From: Bog-756 sp963776225
GTDB taxonomy: Bacteria > Actinomycetota > Acidimicrobiia > Acidimicrobiales > RAAP-2
Direction of reading: 5' to 3'
Assembly (NCBI GenBank): GCA_963776225.1
Contig: CAVZLL010000004.1
Span: forward strand, 372,001-436,000
Length of the DNA: 64,000 nucleotides
Shown piece after piece: positions 1 to 8,026 of the stretch. How positions within the stretch are numbered: the stretch's first letter is position 1; each line of letters begins with the position of its first letter. The notes below the pieces were generated by a model that was not told the DNA's origin, did no database searches, and saw only the letters and a program-made list of their open reading frames with translations. The translations under genes and the position numbers were made by a program.

Positions 1-87
1 GACCCGAAGCCCACGCGCGGCGATGGCCCCGGCGCAGTGCTCGCCGGGCGCACCACCGCCCAGCACGATCACGTCGAAATCGCTCAT
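1..87 (-). CDS. FAD-dependent oxidoreductase, N-terminal fragment (runs off window)
   Basis: Only the first 29 codons are inside the window. They read as a Rossmann dinucleotide-binding start, MSDFDVIVLGGGAPGEHCAG, with the GGGAPGE glycine signature of the pyridine nucleotide-disulfide oxidoreductase family (mercuric or dihydrolipoamide reductase type). The start codon overlaps the stop of the upstream VOC gene as ATGA, so the two genes are translationally coupled in one operon. The active-site disulfide and C-terminal domains lie outside the window, so the substrate cannot be named. Confidence 0.75.
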   Translation of the reverse strand, partial: MSDFDVIVLGGGAPGEHCAGAIAARGLRV

Positions 88-761
88 ACAGGAAGCTCCT
101 GCCCGCTCTGTTCGCGCACCAGGTACTCGGCATACCAGTCGGGCCAGTCCGGGTCGGCCCGGCCGATGCGCTTCTCGTGCTCAGCGTGGGCCGCCTCGGC
201 GCGGTGCAACGCCGCAGCCAGGTCACCGGCGGAGGCGAACGAGGTGGTGGTGGGATCGAGGCGGCCCGGGAGACGATCGGTCACCTCTTGGAGCAGCCAG
301 CTGTTGCCGTCGGGGTCTTCGAACGTGGCAAAGGAGTTGTAGCTCCTGTGATCCGGATCCGGCCCGTCGACCCGATCACCCGTCCCCTCAGGGTCGAGTT
401 GCGCTCCGGGCGCTCCGGAATGGAACACCCCACTGACCGTGGCTCCCCGGCTGACAAGTTCGTCGCGCCCGGCTTCGATGTCAGACACGATCAAGTACAG
501 GCCATGGGCAGATCCGGGTGGCGCCGCCGTGATATGGGTGCCGAACTGCACAGAACACGGCGATCCCGGTGGCGTGAATTGCACGACCCGGAATCCGTTG
601 TCGAAGGAGAAGTCGGCGTCGAGCCTCCAGCCGAGCCCGGCGTAGAACGCTTTGGAGCGATCGGCGTCAGCCACAGGGATGACGACCGCCTCCAGCTTGA
701 GATCGGCCGGTTCGCTGCTCGGCGATCCGCCGGGTGCGTTCTGTCCATCGAGGGTGCTCAT
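84..761 (-). CDS. VOC-family (glyoxalase/bleomycin resistance-like) protein
   Basis: A 225-residue protein that starts at an ATG preceded by GAGGAGA with a short spacer; longer upstream readings lack a ribosome site. Residues about 20-140 form a VOC domain: the beta-alpha-beta entry KLEAVVIPVADADRSKAFYA, then FATFEDPDGNSWLLQE, where the glutamate sits at the usual metal-ligand position. The C-terminal 70 residues (LHRAEAAHAEHEKRIG, then WPDWYAEYLV) resemble a helical tail often found on actinobacterial VOC proteins. VOC proteins bind a divalent metal and act as dioxygenases, isomerases or resistance proteins; the substrate is not evident here. The gene is coupled by ATGA overlap to the flavin oxidoreductase downstream. 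Confidence 0.85.
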   Translation of the reverse strand: MSTLDGQNAPGGSPSSEPADLKLEAVVIPVADADRSKAFYAGLGWRLDADFSFDNGFRVVQFTPPGSPCSVQFGTHITAAPPGSAHGLYLIVSDIEAGRDELVSRGATVSGVFHSGAPGAQLDPEGTGDRVDGPDPDHRSYNSFATFEDPDGNSWLLQEVTDRLPGRLDPTTTSFASAGDLAAALHRAEAAHAEHEKRIGRADPDWPDWYAEYLVREQSGQELPV

Positions 762-983
762 CCGGCTCTCCTCTGTCTGGTCCCGAAACGATTGTCGCAC
801 CCAGGCGAACGCTTTGCACCTGAAAACAGCCTCGCACTCGGGGTTCGACGTCGTTCCAGCGCATAGGGTCGAATGGCGATGCACGGGTGCACGTCTGAAC
901 CTTTCCGCCCGGCCCCGACGGAGCGGCTCGAGTTTCCTATGGTCGAGAACTCGAGCGGGGGACGGGCGCCCCGACCCCCAGGG

Positions 984-1598
984 TCAGCGTTTGATACCGA
1001 TGCTCTTGCCTTCGGTGTACCGGATCGGCTCCTCCAATGTGTCGACGAGGAATAGATCCCGGTCTCCTCGTTCCCACGCATCCCTCAACCCCGGAGCCGC
1101 CAAGTCGAAGTCGGCCCGAATCTTTTTGAACACGCCCCTCAGATCTACGTGGAGCTCTGACATGGTTGGCCGGCCCCAGTACCAGTATCCGTTGTAGATC
1201 TTGAAGATCTTGAGTCCGGGCTCGAGGACGAACGTGTGGGGGATCATCGGATCGTGCGGCTCATCCGTGAACTCTTTGATGTCCAGATCCTTCTGGACGA
1301 CCCGATCGGGGTCAGACAGGAATGGCCACGTGGCGCCCAGCGCGTCCCGGAACTCATTGATGTTCAGCTGATTGTCGGTCGAGATGAGGGCCAATCGCGT
1401 GTAAGCATTCCTGAACTCGGGATATACGTCGACCAATTGACCTACGAACTGATGCTCTTTGGGATCGAAGCCACCACGGGACAGATGGAGCACCATAGGG
1501 TTGCCCCCCTGGAGCTCCGACAGGGACCGCCGCCGGCCGGATTGATCGGCGAGCTCATAGTCGGGAAATGTCTCGCCTTCACGGATGTCGCTACGCAT
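984..1598 (-). CDS. Peroxiredoxin-like (AhpC/TSA fold) protein lacking the peroxidatic cysteine
   Basis: A 204-residue redoxin-domain protein starting MRSDIREGETFPDYEL. The conserved tail IYNGYWYWGRPTMSEL and SDPDRVVQKDLDIKEF match a full-length thioredoxin-fold peroxiredoxin family common in actinobacteria. Where family members carry a cysteine in an RGxxCPKEHQ loop, this protein has RGGFDPKEHQ, so the peroxidatic Cys is replaced by Asp; the protein contains no other candidate. It therefore probably has no peroxidase activity, or has a non-redox role. It lies 58 bases downstream of a truncated paralogue that keeps the Cys. The Cys position in the family is established knowledge; loss of activity is inference. 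Confidence 0.8.
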   Translation of the reverse strand: MRSDIREGETFPDYELADQSGRRRSLSELQGGNPMVLHLSRGGFDPKEHQFVGQLVDVYPEFRNAYTRLALISTDNQLNINEFRDALGATWPFLSDPDRVVQKDLDIKEFTDEPHDPMIPHTFVLEPGLKIFKIYNGYWYWGRPTMSELHVDLRGVFKKIRADFDLAAPGLRDAWERGDRDLFLVDTLEEPIRYTEGKSIGIKR

Positions 1599-1656
1599 GT
1601 GGCCTCCAAACTCGAAAGGGTCTGATCCAACGATCCCACGGGAGTCCAGCAGATGT

Positions 1657-2220
1657 TCAAGCGGGTTGCGCCAGCCGCTCGCTCTCAGAGGTCGCCCAGG
1701 CCGCGTTGACGAGCCCGATATGGCTGAACGCCTGCGGAAAGTTGCCAAGGAGCTCCCCGCTGACTGGATCGACCGCCTCGGCCAGCAGGCCGACCTCATT
1801 CACCAAGGCAGCGGCACGCTCGAAAACGGCCCGGGCCCGAACCGGTTGGCCTGTCTGGACCAGGGCCCGGGCTAGCCAGAAGGCGTACAACAGCAAGGTG
1901 CCCTCCTCACCCTCGAGGTCGTCGCGGGACCGATAGCGATAGACCAATCCCCGCTGGTCGGTGAGCCGCTCCTCTGTCGCGTCGACCGTGGCCAGCACCC
2001 TCGGATCGTCCGCCCCGAGAAATCCCACCAGGGGCCCCATAAGGTCTCGCTGCGAGAGGTGCTGCTGGTGTTCCTTCGGACAGCAATTGCCTCGTGCCAG
2101 CGTAAGGATCATTGGATCGTCACCTTGGAGCTCACTGAGTCTGCGAACGATGTTGGTGTGATCCGGCAACGAGTAGCCGGGGAACACGCCGCCTGGTCTG
2201 ATGTCGGATCTCAACCCCAT
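1657..2220 (-). pseudogene. Chimeric ORF: peroxiredoxin N-terminus joined to a GH15 glucoamylase C-terminus
   Basis: The uninterrupted 187-codon reading frame has two unrelated halves. Residues 1-52 (MGLRSDIRPGGVFPGYSLPD to NCCPKEHQQH) are the start of a peroxiredoxin, including its active-site loop. From about residue 60 (PLVGFLGADDPRVLATVDAT onward, with EEGTLLLYAFWLARAL and LGNFPQAFSHIGLVNAA) the sequence is the C-terminal helical end of a GH15 glucoamylase/trehalase, a family normally about 600 residues long. The junction lies near 2050-2060. Both donor domains are truncated, so this is most easily read as a deletion joint between neighbouring genes. Whether it is expressed is unknown. 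A second start 24 bases upstream is possible. Confidence 0.75.
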
Positions 2221-2460
2221 GATGGTTGACGTGAAGGGTGCCACCTCGCGGTCGACCGCCTACCAGGCCAAACCTGTCGGTGCTGAAAATCTCATCCGAC
2301 GCCACTGAGCAGGGCTTCAACAGTGTTGGTCGTGCCGCCTGACGAGGTCTGCGCTCCGCAGCAGAGGTGAAGGGTTTGAATAAGGAATCAAAGCTTGCCC
2401 GGGCGACGGGACACGATAAATTCCCCCTGGCCAGTGAAAACGTTGTGATTCCGACAACGA

Positions 2461-2473
2461 GTGGGCGCTAGAG
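2461..2473. repeat. Direct copy of tRNA-Val 3'-end segment (putative att site)
   Basis: The 13-base string GTGGGCGCTAGAG here is repeated in the same orientation at 5375-5387, where it covers the acceptor end of the tRNA-Val gene. Flanking bases are also similar (ACAACGAGTGGG against ACAACGTGGG). Direct repeats of a tRNA 3' end are the usual mark of tyrosine-integrase insertion. Only two IS elements now lie between the copies. Confidence 0.5.
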
Positions 2474-2493
2474 TGTCTGGTTCCATGACTTAG

Positions 2494-4111
2494 CCTCGAT
2501 CCACCGATTGACGACCTGGTGAGACACAGAACGAAGTGATGGACAATGGGACGCGGCGAGCCACGGCACTGTGAGCTCCTCGTCGGCAGGCAGGGCGCGC
2601 TCGGTCAAGCCTTCGTGAAGCTCGGCTTCGGTTGTCAGCGCCGTCCTGCGAACGTCTGCGGTGCGCCGGCCGCGGAGGTGGGGCTACACGGGGACCGGTG
2701 GCAGGGCGCGCAGAAGGTCGAGGGCGCGGTTGAATGCATCAGCCCACGGCCACTCGAGCGGCGCGCGCAGTGTCGGCGTGCCCGAGATGTTGACCAGACG
2801 CCCAGGGACCGACAAGAACCGGGTGCGCACGGTGCGGGCGACGGTGAGATCACCCTCTTGGGTGATGTTGCCGAGCAGGACCGCCCAACGAATGACGTCG
2901 TGGGCGAGAGCCGCGCACAGGAGCCAGGCCGAGTTGGCGAAGAAGTTCCCGGAAGGGACGTGCTCGAGGCCGGCACCCTCCTTCAGGTCGCGGATGGCCA
3001 GCTCGACGGTGGCATGAGCACGGTGGAAGGCGTCGACGTCGACCGCTGGGCCTCCGATGTCGGTCACGAACGCGAGGTGCCGCCACTGGGGCCACAGGGT
3101 GGCCTGGCGCCCGACCAGGCGAGTGCGGCGGACGATGAGACGTCGGCCTTTGTAGTCGCACTCGGCCACCTCGGCCTCGCCGTCGACGGTGTAGTCGATT
3201 CGTGTCCAGGCGGACTCGTCGATACCCTCGACGGCCCTGGTCACGGGCTTGATCATGCGCACGCCCATCGTGTACCCGACGTCGAGGCGCTCCAGGGTGG
3301 CCAGGGTGGCGTTGGACCAGAAGCCGGAATCGAAACGCATGATGAGTTCCCCTCTGCCCCCGGCCCGGCGCACCCGGGCCACGACCTCCTCGACGAAACG
3401 CTTCGCCCCGCGCTGGGTGTTGGCTGCACCCTTGCGCATGCGGACATGGAGGACCTCGCCCGTCCAGGCCCGGACGGCGATCAAGGGGTGGTAGCCGAGC
3501 ACCTTGGTGTAGCCATAGCCGGCACCGTGTTTGGCCTTGCCGCACACCTCGCAGATGGTGGAGTCGAGGTCGATGACGAGTTGCTCGGATCCCGGTCCCG
3601 CCCCGAGGCCCCAGGCCCGGCGCAGCGCCTCTGCCAGCACCCGGTCGAGCTGGCGGACGTGGCCGAAGGTGAAGGCCCGGAGGAACGTGCCCAGCGTGGA
3701 GGGCGCCATCACCCGGTGACCGAGCACGGACCCGGTGGCCCCCGAGCGCAGGATGTCGGCGTGGTCGATGTGGGAACCTCCCGCCGCCATGGCGTGCACG
3801 AGCGTCAGCACCTTGCGTCCTGGCAGGGCCCCGCCGACACGACCAGAGAGGTCGACGGTGGCGTTGATCAGGCGTTCTAGCCCGAGGCGAACCACCAGCG
3901 TGGCCACCAGCAGCAGCCCGGCGTTGGCCACCAGATTGGGCTCGTCGAAGGTCACCTCGATGCGGTCAATTCCGCGCGATACTTCGGTCACTGAAAGTGC
4001 CTCCTCGGTTCTGGGCGAAACTGCGACTCGACACCGCAATTTTCCCAGTCCGGGAGGCACTTTCCGCGGATGCGCGGCTATCTACTCAGGTCGTTCATCG
4101 GTGGATCGAGG
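2494..4111 (-). mobile_element. IS1380-family insertion sequence, complete
   Basis: The element is 1618 bp and contains one transposase gene. Its ends form an imperfect inverted repeat of about 25 bp: both begin CCTCGATCCACCGAT, followed by two mismatches and ACGACCTG. A 5-bp target duplication, CTTAG, flanks it at 2489-2493 and 4112-4116. Intact ends, an intact transposase and an exact target duplication indicate a fairly recent insertion. The 190 bp between the left end and the transposase stop hold no gene. Confidence 0.9.
2684..3991 (-). CDS. IS1380-family DDE transposase
   Basis: The protein is 435 residues, starting at a GTG (VTEVSRGIDRIEV) that follows AGGAGG with a 7-base spacer. An in-frame GTG 69 bases further upstream has no such site. 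The motif VIDLDSTICEV carries the first catalytic Asp; GYGYTKVLGYHPLIAV and HVRMRKGAAN are typical of IS1380 transposases; RFDSGFWS gives the second Asp and VELAIRDLKEG the Glu region. It catalyses cut-and-paste movement of the surrounding element. No frameshift or stop is visible, so it is probably functional. Confidence 0.93.
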   Translation of the reverse strand: MTEVSRGIDRIEVTFDEPNLVANAGLLLVATLVVRLGLERLINATVDLSGRVGGALPGRKVLTLVHAMAAGGSHIDHADILRSGATGSVLGHRVMAPSTLGTFLRAFTFGHVRQLDRVLAEALRRAWGLGAGPGSEQLVIDLDSTICEVCGKAKHGAGYGYTKVLGYHPLIAVRAWTGEVLHVRMRKGAANTQRGAKRFVEEVVARVRRAGGRGELIMRFDSGFWSNATLATLERLDVGYTMGVRMIKPVTRAVEGIDESAWTRIDYTVDGEAEVAECDYKGRRLIVRRTRLVGRQATLWPQWRHLAFVTDIGGPAVDVDAFHRAHATVELAIRDLKEGAGLEHVPSGNFFANSAWLLCAALAHDVIRWAVLLGNITQEGDLTVARTVRTRFLSVPGRLVNISGTPTLRAPLEWPWADAFNRALDLLRALPPVPV

Positions 4112-4125
4112 CTTAGTGGACACTA

Positions 4126-5367
4126 TGTCCCAGGACATCGTGGACACCTGCTCAGGTGGTGTCCATGGACCGTGCCCGTTACGCCGTTGATGCTGTGATG
4201 ACAGAGGGCCGGTCGCTCCGGTCGGTGGCCTCGTCGCTCGGCGTGTCGAAGTCCTGGGTTGGCAAGCAGGTGGCCCGATTCCAGGTCGGCGGCTACGAAG
4301 CGCTCGCCCCGCTGTCCACAGCGCCCCACCGCCGCCCGACCCAGGTGGCCACAGAGCTCGAGAACGAGATCGTGGCCCTGCGCAAGCAGCTGTCGGAGGA
4401 CGGCTTCGACGCGGGGCCGCTCACCATCCAGTACCACCTGCGGAAGCGCCACGGCACCGCTCCGGGCCGGTCCACCATCCACCGGGCCCTGGTCCGGCGT
4501 GGCTTCGTTGTCCCCCAGCCCCAGAAGCGGCCACGGACGTCCTGGGTGCGGTTCGAGTCGAACCTGCCCAACGAGACCTGGCAGGCGGACATGACCCACT
4601 GGTCCCTCGCCGACGGGACGGGGGTGGAGATCCTCGATTTCGTCGACGACTACTCCCGGATGGTCACGGTCGCCGTCGTGTTGCCGGTCACGACCGCCGC
4701 CGACGTGGTGGCCGCGTTCTCCCAGGGTGCGGGGCGTTTCGGGCTGCCGGCGTCGATGCTGACCGATAACGGCTGCATTTTCACCGCCCAGTTCCGCAAC
4801 GGCCGCTGCGGATTCGAGACCGAGCTCGCCACGTTGGGCATCACCATCAAGCACGGCAAGCCCTACCACCCCCAGACCCAGGGAAAGATCGAGCGCTTCC
4901 ACCAGACGCTCAAGCGCTGGCTGCGCAAACAGGAGCCGGCCACCTCCATCGCCGAGCTCCAGGGACAGGTCGACTATTTCGTCCGCTACTACAACGAGAT
5001 CCGGCCCCATTCGGCCCGGGGCATGATCCCGCCGAGACAGGCCTTCGATGCCCTGACCAAGGCTGCCCCGGACCGTGAGAGGTACCCGATGGCTCCCCAC
5101 ACCCGGGTCCGCCACGACAAGATCGACAAGACCGGGGTATTCACGCTCCGCCACGGGACCAGGCTCCACCACATAGGGGTCGGTCGGGCCCACAAGGGGA
5201 GGCGGGTCATCGTCCTCGTCGCCGACCTCGACATTCGGGTCCTCAGCGAGGCGGGAGAACTACTCCGCCACCTCACCCTCGACCCGAAAAAGGACTACCA
5301 ACCCATCACCGCGGACCCGTGATCACGTAGCCTGCATAGGTTCGTTTGTCCGCGATGTCCTGGGACA
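4126..5367 (+). mobile_element. IS481-family insertion sequence
   Basis: The ends are inverted repeats of 21 bp with one mismatch: TGTCCCAGGACATCG then T or C then GGACA, at 4126-4146 and, inverted, 5347-5367. TG-starting ends are usual for this family. I found no convincing target duplication (left flank CACTA, right flank TCACA). The element begins 9 bp after the IS1380 target duplication and ends 8 bp before the 3' end of tRNA-Val. Confidence 0.88.
4165..5322 (+). CDS. IS481-family DDE transposase
   Basis: The protein is 385 residues from the ATG that follows AGGTGG with a 5-base gap; an in-frame GTG lies 9 bases earlier. Residues about 5-55 form a helix-turn-helix (RSLRSVASSLGVSKSWVGKQ). 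The rve integrase core supplies the DDE triad: Asp in WQADMTHW, Asp in LTDNG and Glu in GKIERFHQTL. The C-terminal HTRVRHDKIDKTGVFTLRHG is typical of IS481. The reading frame is intact. It mobilises the element whose ends flank it. Confidence 0.94.
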   Translation: MDRARYAVDAVMTEGRSLRSVASSLGVSKSWVGKQVARFQVGGYEALAPLSTAPHRRPTQVATELENEIVALRKQLSEDGFDAGPLTIQYHLRKRHGTAPGRSTIHRALVRRGFVVPQPQKRPRTSWVRFESNLPNETWQADMTHWSLADGTGVEILDFVDDYSRMVTVAVVLPVTTAADVVAAFSQGAGRFGLPASMLTDNGCIFTAQFRNGRCGFETELATLGITIKHGKPYHPQTQGKIERFHQTLKRWLRKQEPATSIAELQGQVDYFVRYYNEIRPHSARGMIPPRQAFDALTKAAPDRERYPMAPHTRVRHDKIDKTGVFTLRHGTRLHHIGVGRAHKGRRVIVLVADLDIRVLSEAGELLRHLTLDPKKDYQPITADP

Positions 5368-5374
5368 TCACAAC

Positions 5375-5387
5375 GTGGGCGCTAGAG
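5375..5387. repeat. tRNA-Val 3'-end copy of the 13-bp direct repeat (putative att site)
   Basis: Second copy of GTGGGCGCTAGAG, matching 2461-2473. Here it is part of the tRNA-Val acceptor and T arm, so this would be the side of an insertion that keeps the tRNA whole. Confidence 0.5.
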
Positions 5388-5449
5388 GACTCGAACCTCC
5401 GACCTCAGCCGTGTGAAGGCTGCGCTCTAACCAACTGAGCTAAACGCCC
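5376..5449 (-). tRNA. tRNA-Val (anticodon CAC)
   Basis: Read on the minus strand it folds as a cloverleaf: acceptor GGGCGTT pairs with AGCGCCC (one G-T pair), the D arm is AGCTCAGTTGGTTAGAGC, the anticodon stem CAGCC/GGCTG encloses the loop TTCACAC with anticodon CAC, and the T arm contains GGTTCGAGTCC. Discriminator base A; CCA is not encoded. It decodes GUG valine codons. Its 3' end lies 8 bp from an IS481 end and is partly repeated near 2461. Confidence 0.96.
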
Positions 5450-5565
5450 GGGTGCTCGGTGCGTGTGGTGCAGCCGAGTAGGGGTGCCATGCTAACCCGA
5501 GGGTGCTCCCGTGGAACGGTGGCACAGACACCGGGGGGCGCCCGAGGCGGCGCCGATCGCATCGG

Positions 5566-6984
5566 TCATACCGCAGCCACCGGGTCGGGAGCGACCGCAT
5601 CGAATTCGAGTGCCTGTTCGAGCGCCGCCGCCGACCGGAGGACCACCAGATCTCCGTGCTGCGGACCGACCAGCTGCAGGCCGACCGGGAGCCCGTCAGA
5701 GGTGAGCCCCACGCACACCGTGGCAGCCGGCGAACGGGTGAGGTTGAACCCGTAGGTCATCTTGACCCAGTTGAAGTCGCTCGTACCGTTGATCATCGCT
5801 GCCCCCTCGAGCGCACGCGGTGGCGGCGCCGCGGCCACGGTGGGCGTCGCCAGCAGGCGCACATCGTGGAACAGATCGACCAGTCGCAGGTTGAGGGCGT
5901 GGCAGGTGTCCTCTGCGTGCACCATCTCCAACGCGCTGGTCTTGGCCGCGCCCTCGATGACCATCTGCAGGATCGGGTCGACCAGGTCGAAGGCGGGGGT
6001 GCCGAGCACCGATCGGTAGGTCCGCAGGTTGTAGACCCCCGAGAGGGTGAGCCACGGACCGACCGGGTCCTCGTCCCAGACCGTGTCCACCTCCACCACC
6101 TCGCAGCCGAGATCGGCGAGCCGGTCGACCGCCCGTCGACAGAGGTCGAGGACCTCTGCGTCGATGTCCGCATACCCGAGGGTCGGCGACCAGGCCACCC
6201 GTCGGGGCGGTCTGGGGTCGTCGAGCGCGGCGAGCCAGGACGCCTCCGGACGCGGCAGCGAGCGGAGATCGGTCGGATCGGGACCGACCACGACCTCGAG
6301 GGCGGCCACCACGTCGGCGAGGCGCCGGGCCATCGGCCCCCTCGTCGAGAGGTTCTGCCAGTCGGGTGCCTGGTCCCCTCCCGATGGCACCCGACCCAGC
6401 GAGGCCTTCATCCCGGACAGCCCGCAACACGACGAGGGGATCCGGATCGACCCGCCGCCGTCCGATCCGGTCGCCAACGGCACCATCCCGGCCGCGATGG
6501 CGGCCGCACTCCCGCCGGACGATCCTCCTGGGGTGTGATCCGGGTTCCAGGGGTTGCGGGTCGGCCCGAACACCCCGTTGTCCGTATCGGCTTTCCAACC
6601 GAGCTCGGGTGTGTTGGTCTTCCCGACCACCACGCAGCCGGCCGCCACCAACCGGGCGACCAGGGCGGAGTCCCGGGATGCCGGCGGATCCTGGGAGAAG
6701 GCCGCCGAGCCGTGGGTGGTCACGAAGCCCGCCGCGTCCTCGAGGTCCTTGACCCCGAGGGGGATGCCGGCGAGCGGTCCGGGGTCCCGACCGGCGGCGA
6801 CCTGCCCGTCGACCGCCGCCGCTGCGGCCCGTGCGCGCTCCTCGTCGACGGCCACGAAGGCGTTGATCGTCGGGTTCTCCACGGCGATCCGTTCGAGCGC
6901 GTGATCGACCAACTCCGCTGCGGCGACCTCCCCGTTGCGAACCTGCGATGCCAGACCGACTACCGACGCCGTGCGAAAGTCCAT
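5566..6984 (-). CDS. Amidase-signature family amidase
   Basis: The protein is 472 residues from the ATG of MDFRTASVV; upstream codons in frame look like leader noise. The Ser-cisSer-Lys triad of the amidase signature family is complete: Lys79 in GIPLGVKDLED, cis-Ser155 in TPGGSSGGSAA and nucleophile Ser179 in GSDGGGSIRIPSS. The length and the closing VGLTSDGLPVGLQLVGPQ fit a cytoplasmic amide hydrolase related to GatA and fatty-acid or aryl amidases. The substrate cannot be told; GatA is less likely because no gatB or gatC is nearby. The gene is divergent from the VOC gene at 7128. Confidence 0.93.
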   Translation of the reverse strand: MDFRTASVVGLASQVRNGEVAAAELVDHALERIAVENPTINAFVAVDEERARAAAAAVDGQVAAGRDPGPLAGIPLGVKDLEDAAGFVTTHGSAAFSQDPPASRDSALVARLVAAGCVVVGKTNTPELGWKADTDNGVFGPTRNPWNPDHTPGGSSGGSAAAIAAGMVPLATGSDGGGSIRIPSSCCGLSGMKASLGRVPSGGDQAPDWQNLSTRGPMARRLADVVAALEVVVGPDPTDLRSLPRPEASWLAALDDPRPPRRVAWSPTLGYADIDAEVLDLCRRAVDRLADLGCEVVEVDTVWDEDPVGPWLTLSGVYNLRTYRSVLGTPAFDLVDPILQMVIEGAAKTSALEMVHAEDTCHALNLRLVDLFHDVRLLATPTVAAAPPPRALEGAAMINGTSDFNWVKMTYGFNLTRSPAATVCVGLTSDGLPVGLQLVGPQHGDLVVLRSAAALEQALEFDAVAPDPVAAV

Positions 6985-7127
6985 GTCGCGACCGTACCGG
7001 TGGGCGGGCCGGCCGACAACCGCATACCGGAATCCGCCGTTTCGACAGCAGGGTCCCTCCGGCGCCACGCTTGGGGCGTGCACACGGTCCCACAGCCACC
7101 GCGCACCGGCACCCTGGTCACCCGGTG

Positions 7128-8015
7128 ATGGCGGATTCCGGCACGACCAGCGGGGCCGTCCTCGATCACCTTGCCCACGCGGTCCCCCGTTGGCAGGACG
7201 TCTGGGGGCGCTACGCGGTCGACTTCGGGGCGCGGTGGAGCTCTGGCGGTCTCTCGTCGGGGTTCGCGCCCGGACAGCTCCGTTTCGACAACGGGGCCCG
7301 GCTCGAGCTGCTGATGCCCAACGACACCGGGTCGAACGACTTCCTCGAGCGCTTCCTGGCGTCCCTCGGCCCGGGTCCCCATCACCTCACGTTCAAGGTC
7401 CCCTCGCTGACAGACACCCTCGACCGGGTCCGCGCTCACGGCCTCGAACCGATCGGGATCGACCTGAGCGACCCCGAGTGGATGGAGGCCTTCCTCCACC
7501 CCAAGGTCGCGTGCGGCGTGGTGGTACAGCTGGCCGAGGCGCCGGCACCCTGGAGCAGTCCGCCGCCGCCCGACTTCCCGACCGGTCACCGCCCGCTGCG
7601 TGACGGATCGGGACCGGTCCCGCCCGCACGGCTCCTCCGGGTCTGCCACGTCGTCGCCGACCTCGCACCCGCCCGGGCCCTCTTCGGCGACCTGCTCGGC
7701 GGCGAGGTGGCAACCGAGCGCAGCGCCGGCGCGACGACCTCGGTCGACCTGTGCTGGGACGGACCGCTCCAGGTCCGCCTCTTGGGCCCTTCCGAGCCGG
7801 GCCGCCCCGGCCACCTGACCGGCTGGTTGGCAGGCCGTCCGGGCCGGATGCACCACATCGAGCTCGAGGTCGAGGAGCCGGAGGCGGTCCGGGGAGCCGT
7901 GCCGGCCGCCTCGGCGGTCGTCGTCGCCGCCCACCCGGAACACGACCGGCTCTGGGAGATCGACCCGGTGGACAACCTCGGCCTCGGCATCGTGCTCACA
8001 CCTCCCGACCGGTAG
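7128..8015 (+). CDS. Two-domain VOC-family protein
   Basis: The protein is 295 residues from ATG (MADSGTTSG). Two VOC-type halves are visible: residues about 10-130 (VLDHLAHAVPRWQDVWGRY, with GPHHLTFKV as metal-ligand strand) and about 165-290 (LLRVCHVVADLAPARALF, with MHHIELEVEEP). The pattern resembles methylmalonyl-CoA epimerase or ring-cleavage dioxygenase folds. The second half has drifted more than the first. It is 11 bases upstream of the next membrane-protein gene and probably shares its transcript. Specific substrate unknown. Confidence 0.85.
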   Translation: MADSGTTSGAVLDHLAHAVPRWQDVWGRYAVDFGARWSSGGLSSGFAPGQLRFDNGARLELLMPNDTGSNDFLERFLASLGPGPHHLTFKVPSLTDTLDRVRAHGLEPIGIDLSDPEWMEAFLHPKVACGVVVQLAEAPAPWSSPPPPDFPTGHRPLRDGSGPVPPARLLRVCHVVADLAPARALFGDLLGGEVATERSAGATTSVDLCWDGPLQVRLLGPSEPGRPGHLTGWLAGRPGRMHHIELEVEEPEAVRGAVPAASAVVVAAHPEHDRLWEIDPVDNLGLGIVLTPPDR

Positions 8016-8026
8016 CCTGACGGGCG

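Noticed and set aside
2546..3880. Long open frame (444 codons) on the plus strand opposite the IS1380 transposase
   Set aside because: It is the antisense shadow of a well-matched transposase; high third-position GC keeps the opposite strand open. Its own composition is unlike a protein.
4123..5193. 356-codon minus-strand frame inside IS481
   Set aside because: Antisense to the DDE transposase; no motif.
5503..7128. 541-codon plus-strand frame opposite the amidase
   Set aside because: Shadow of the amidase, which has all three catalytic residues on the minus strand.
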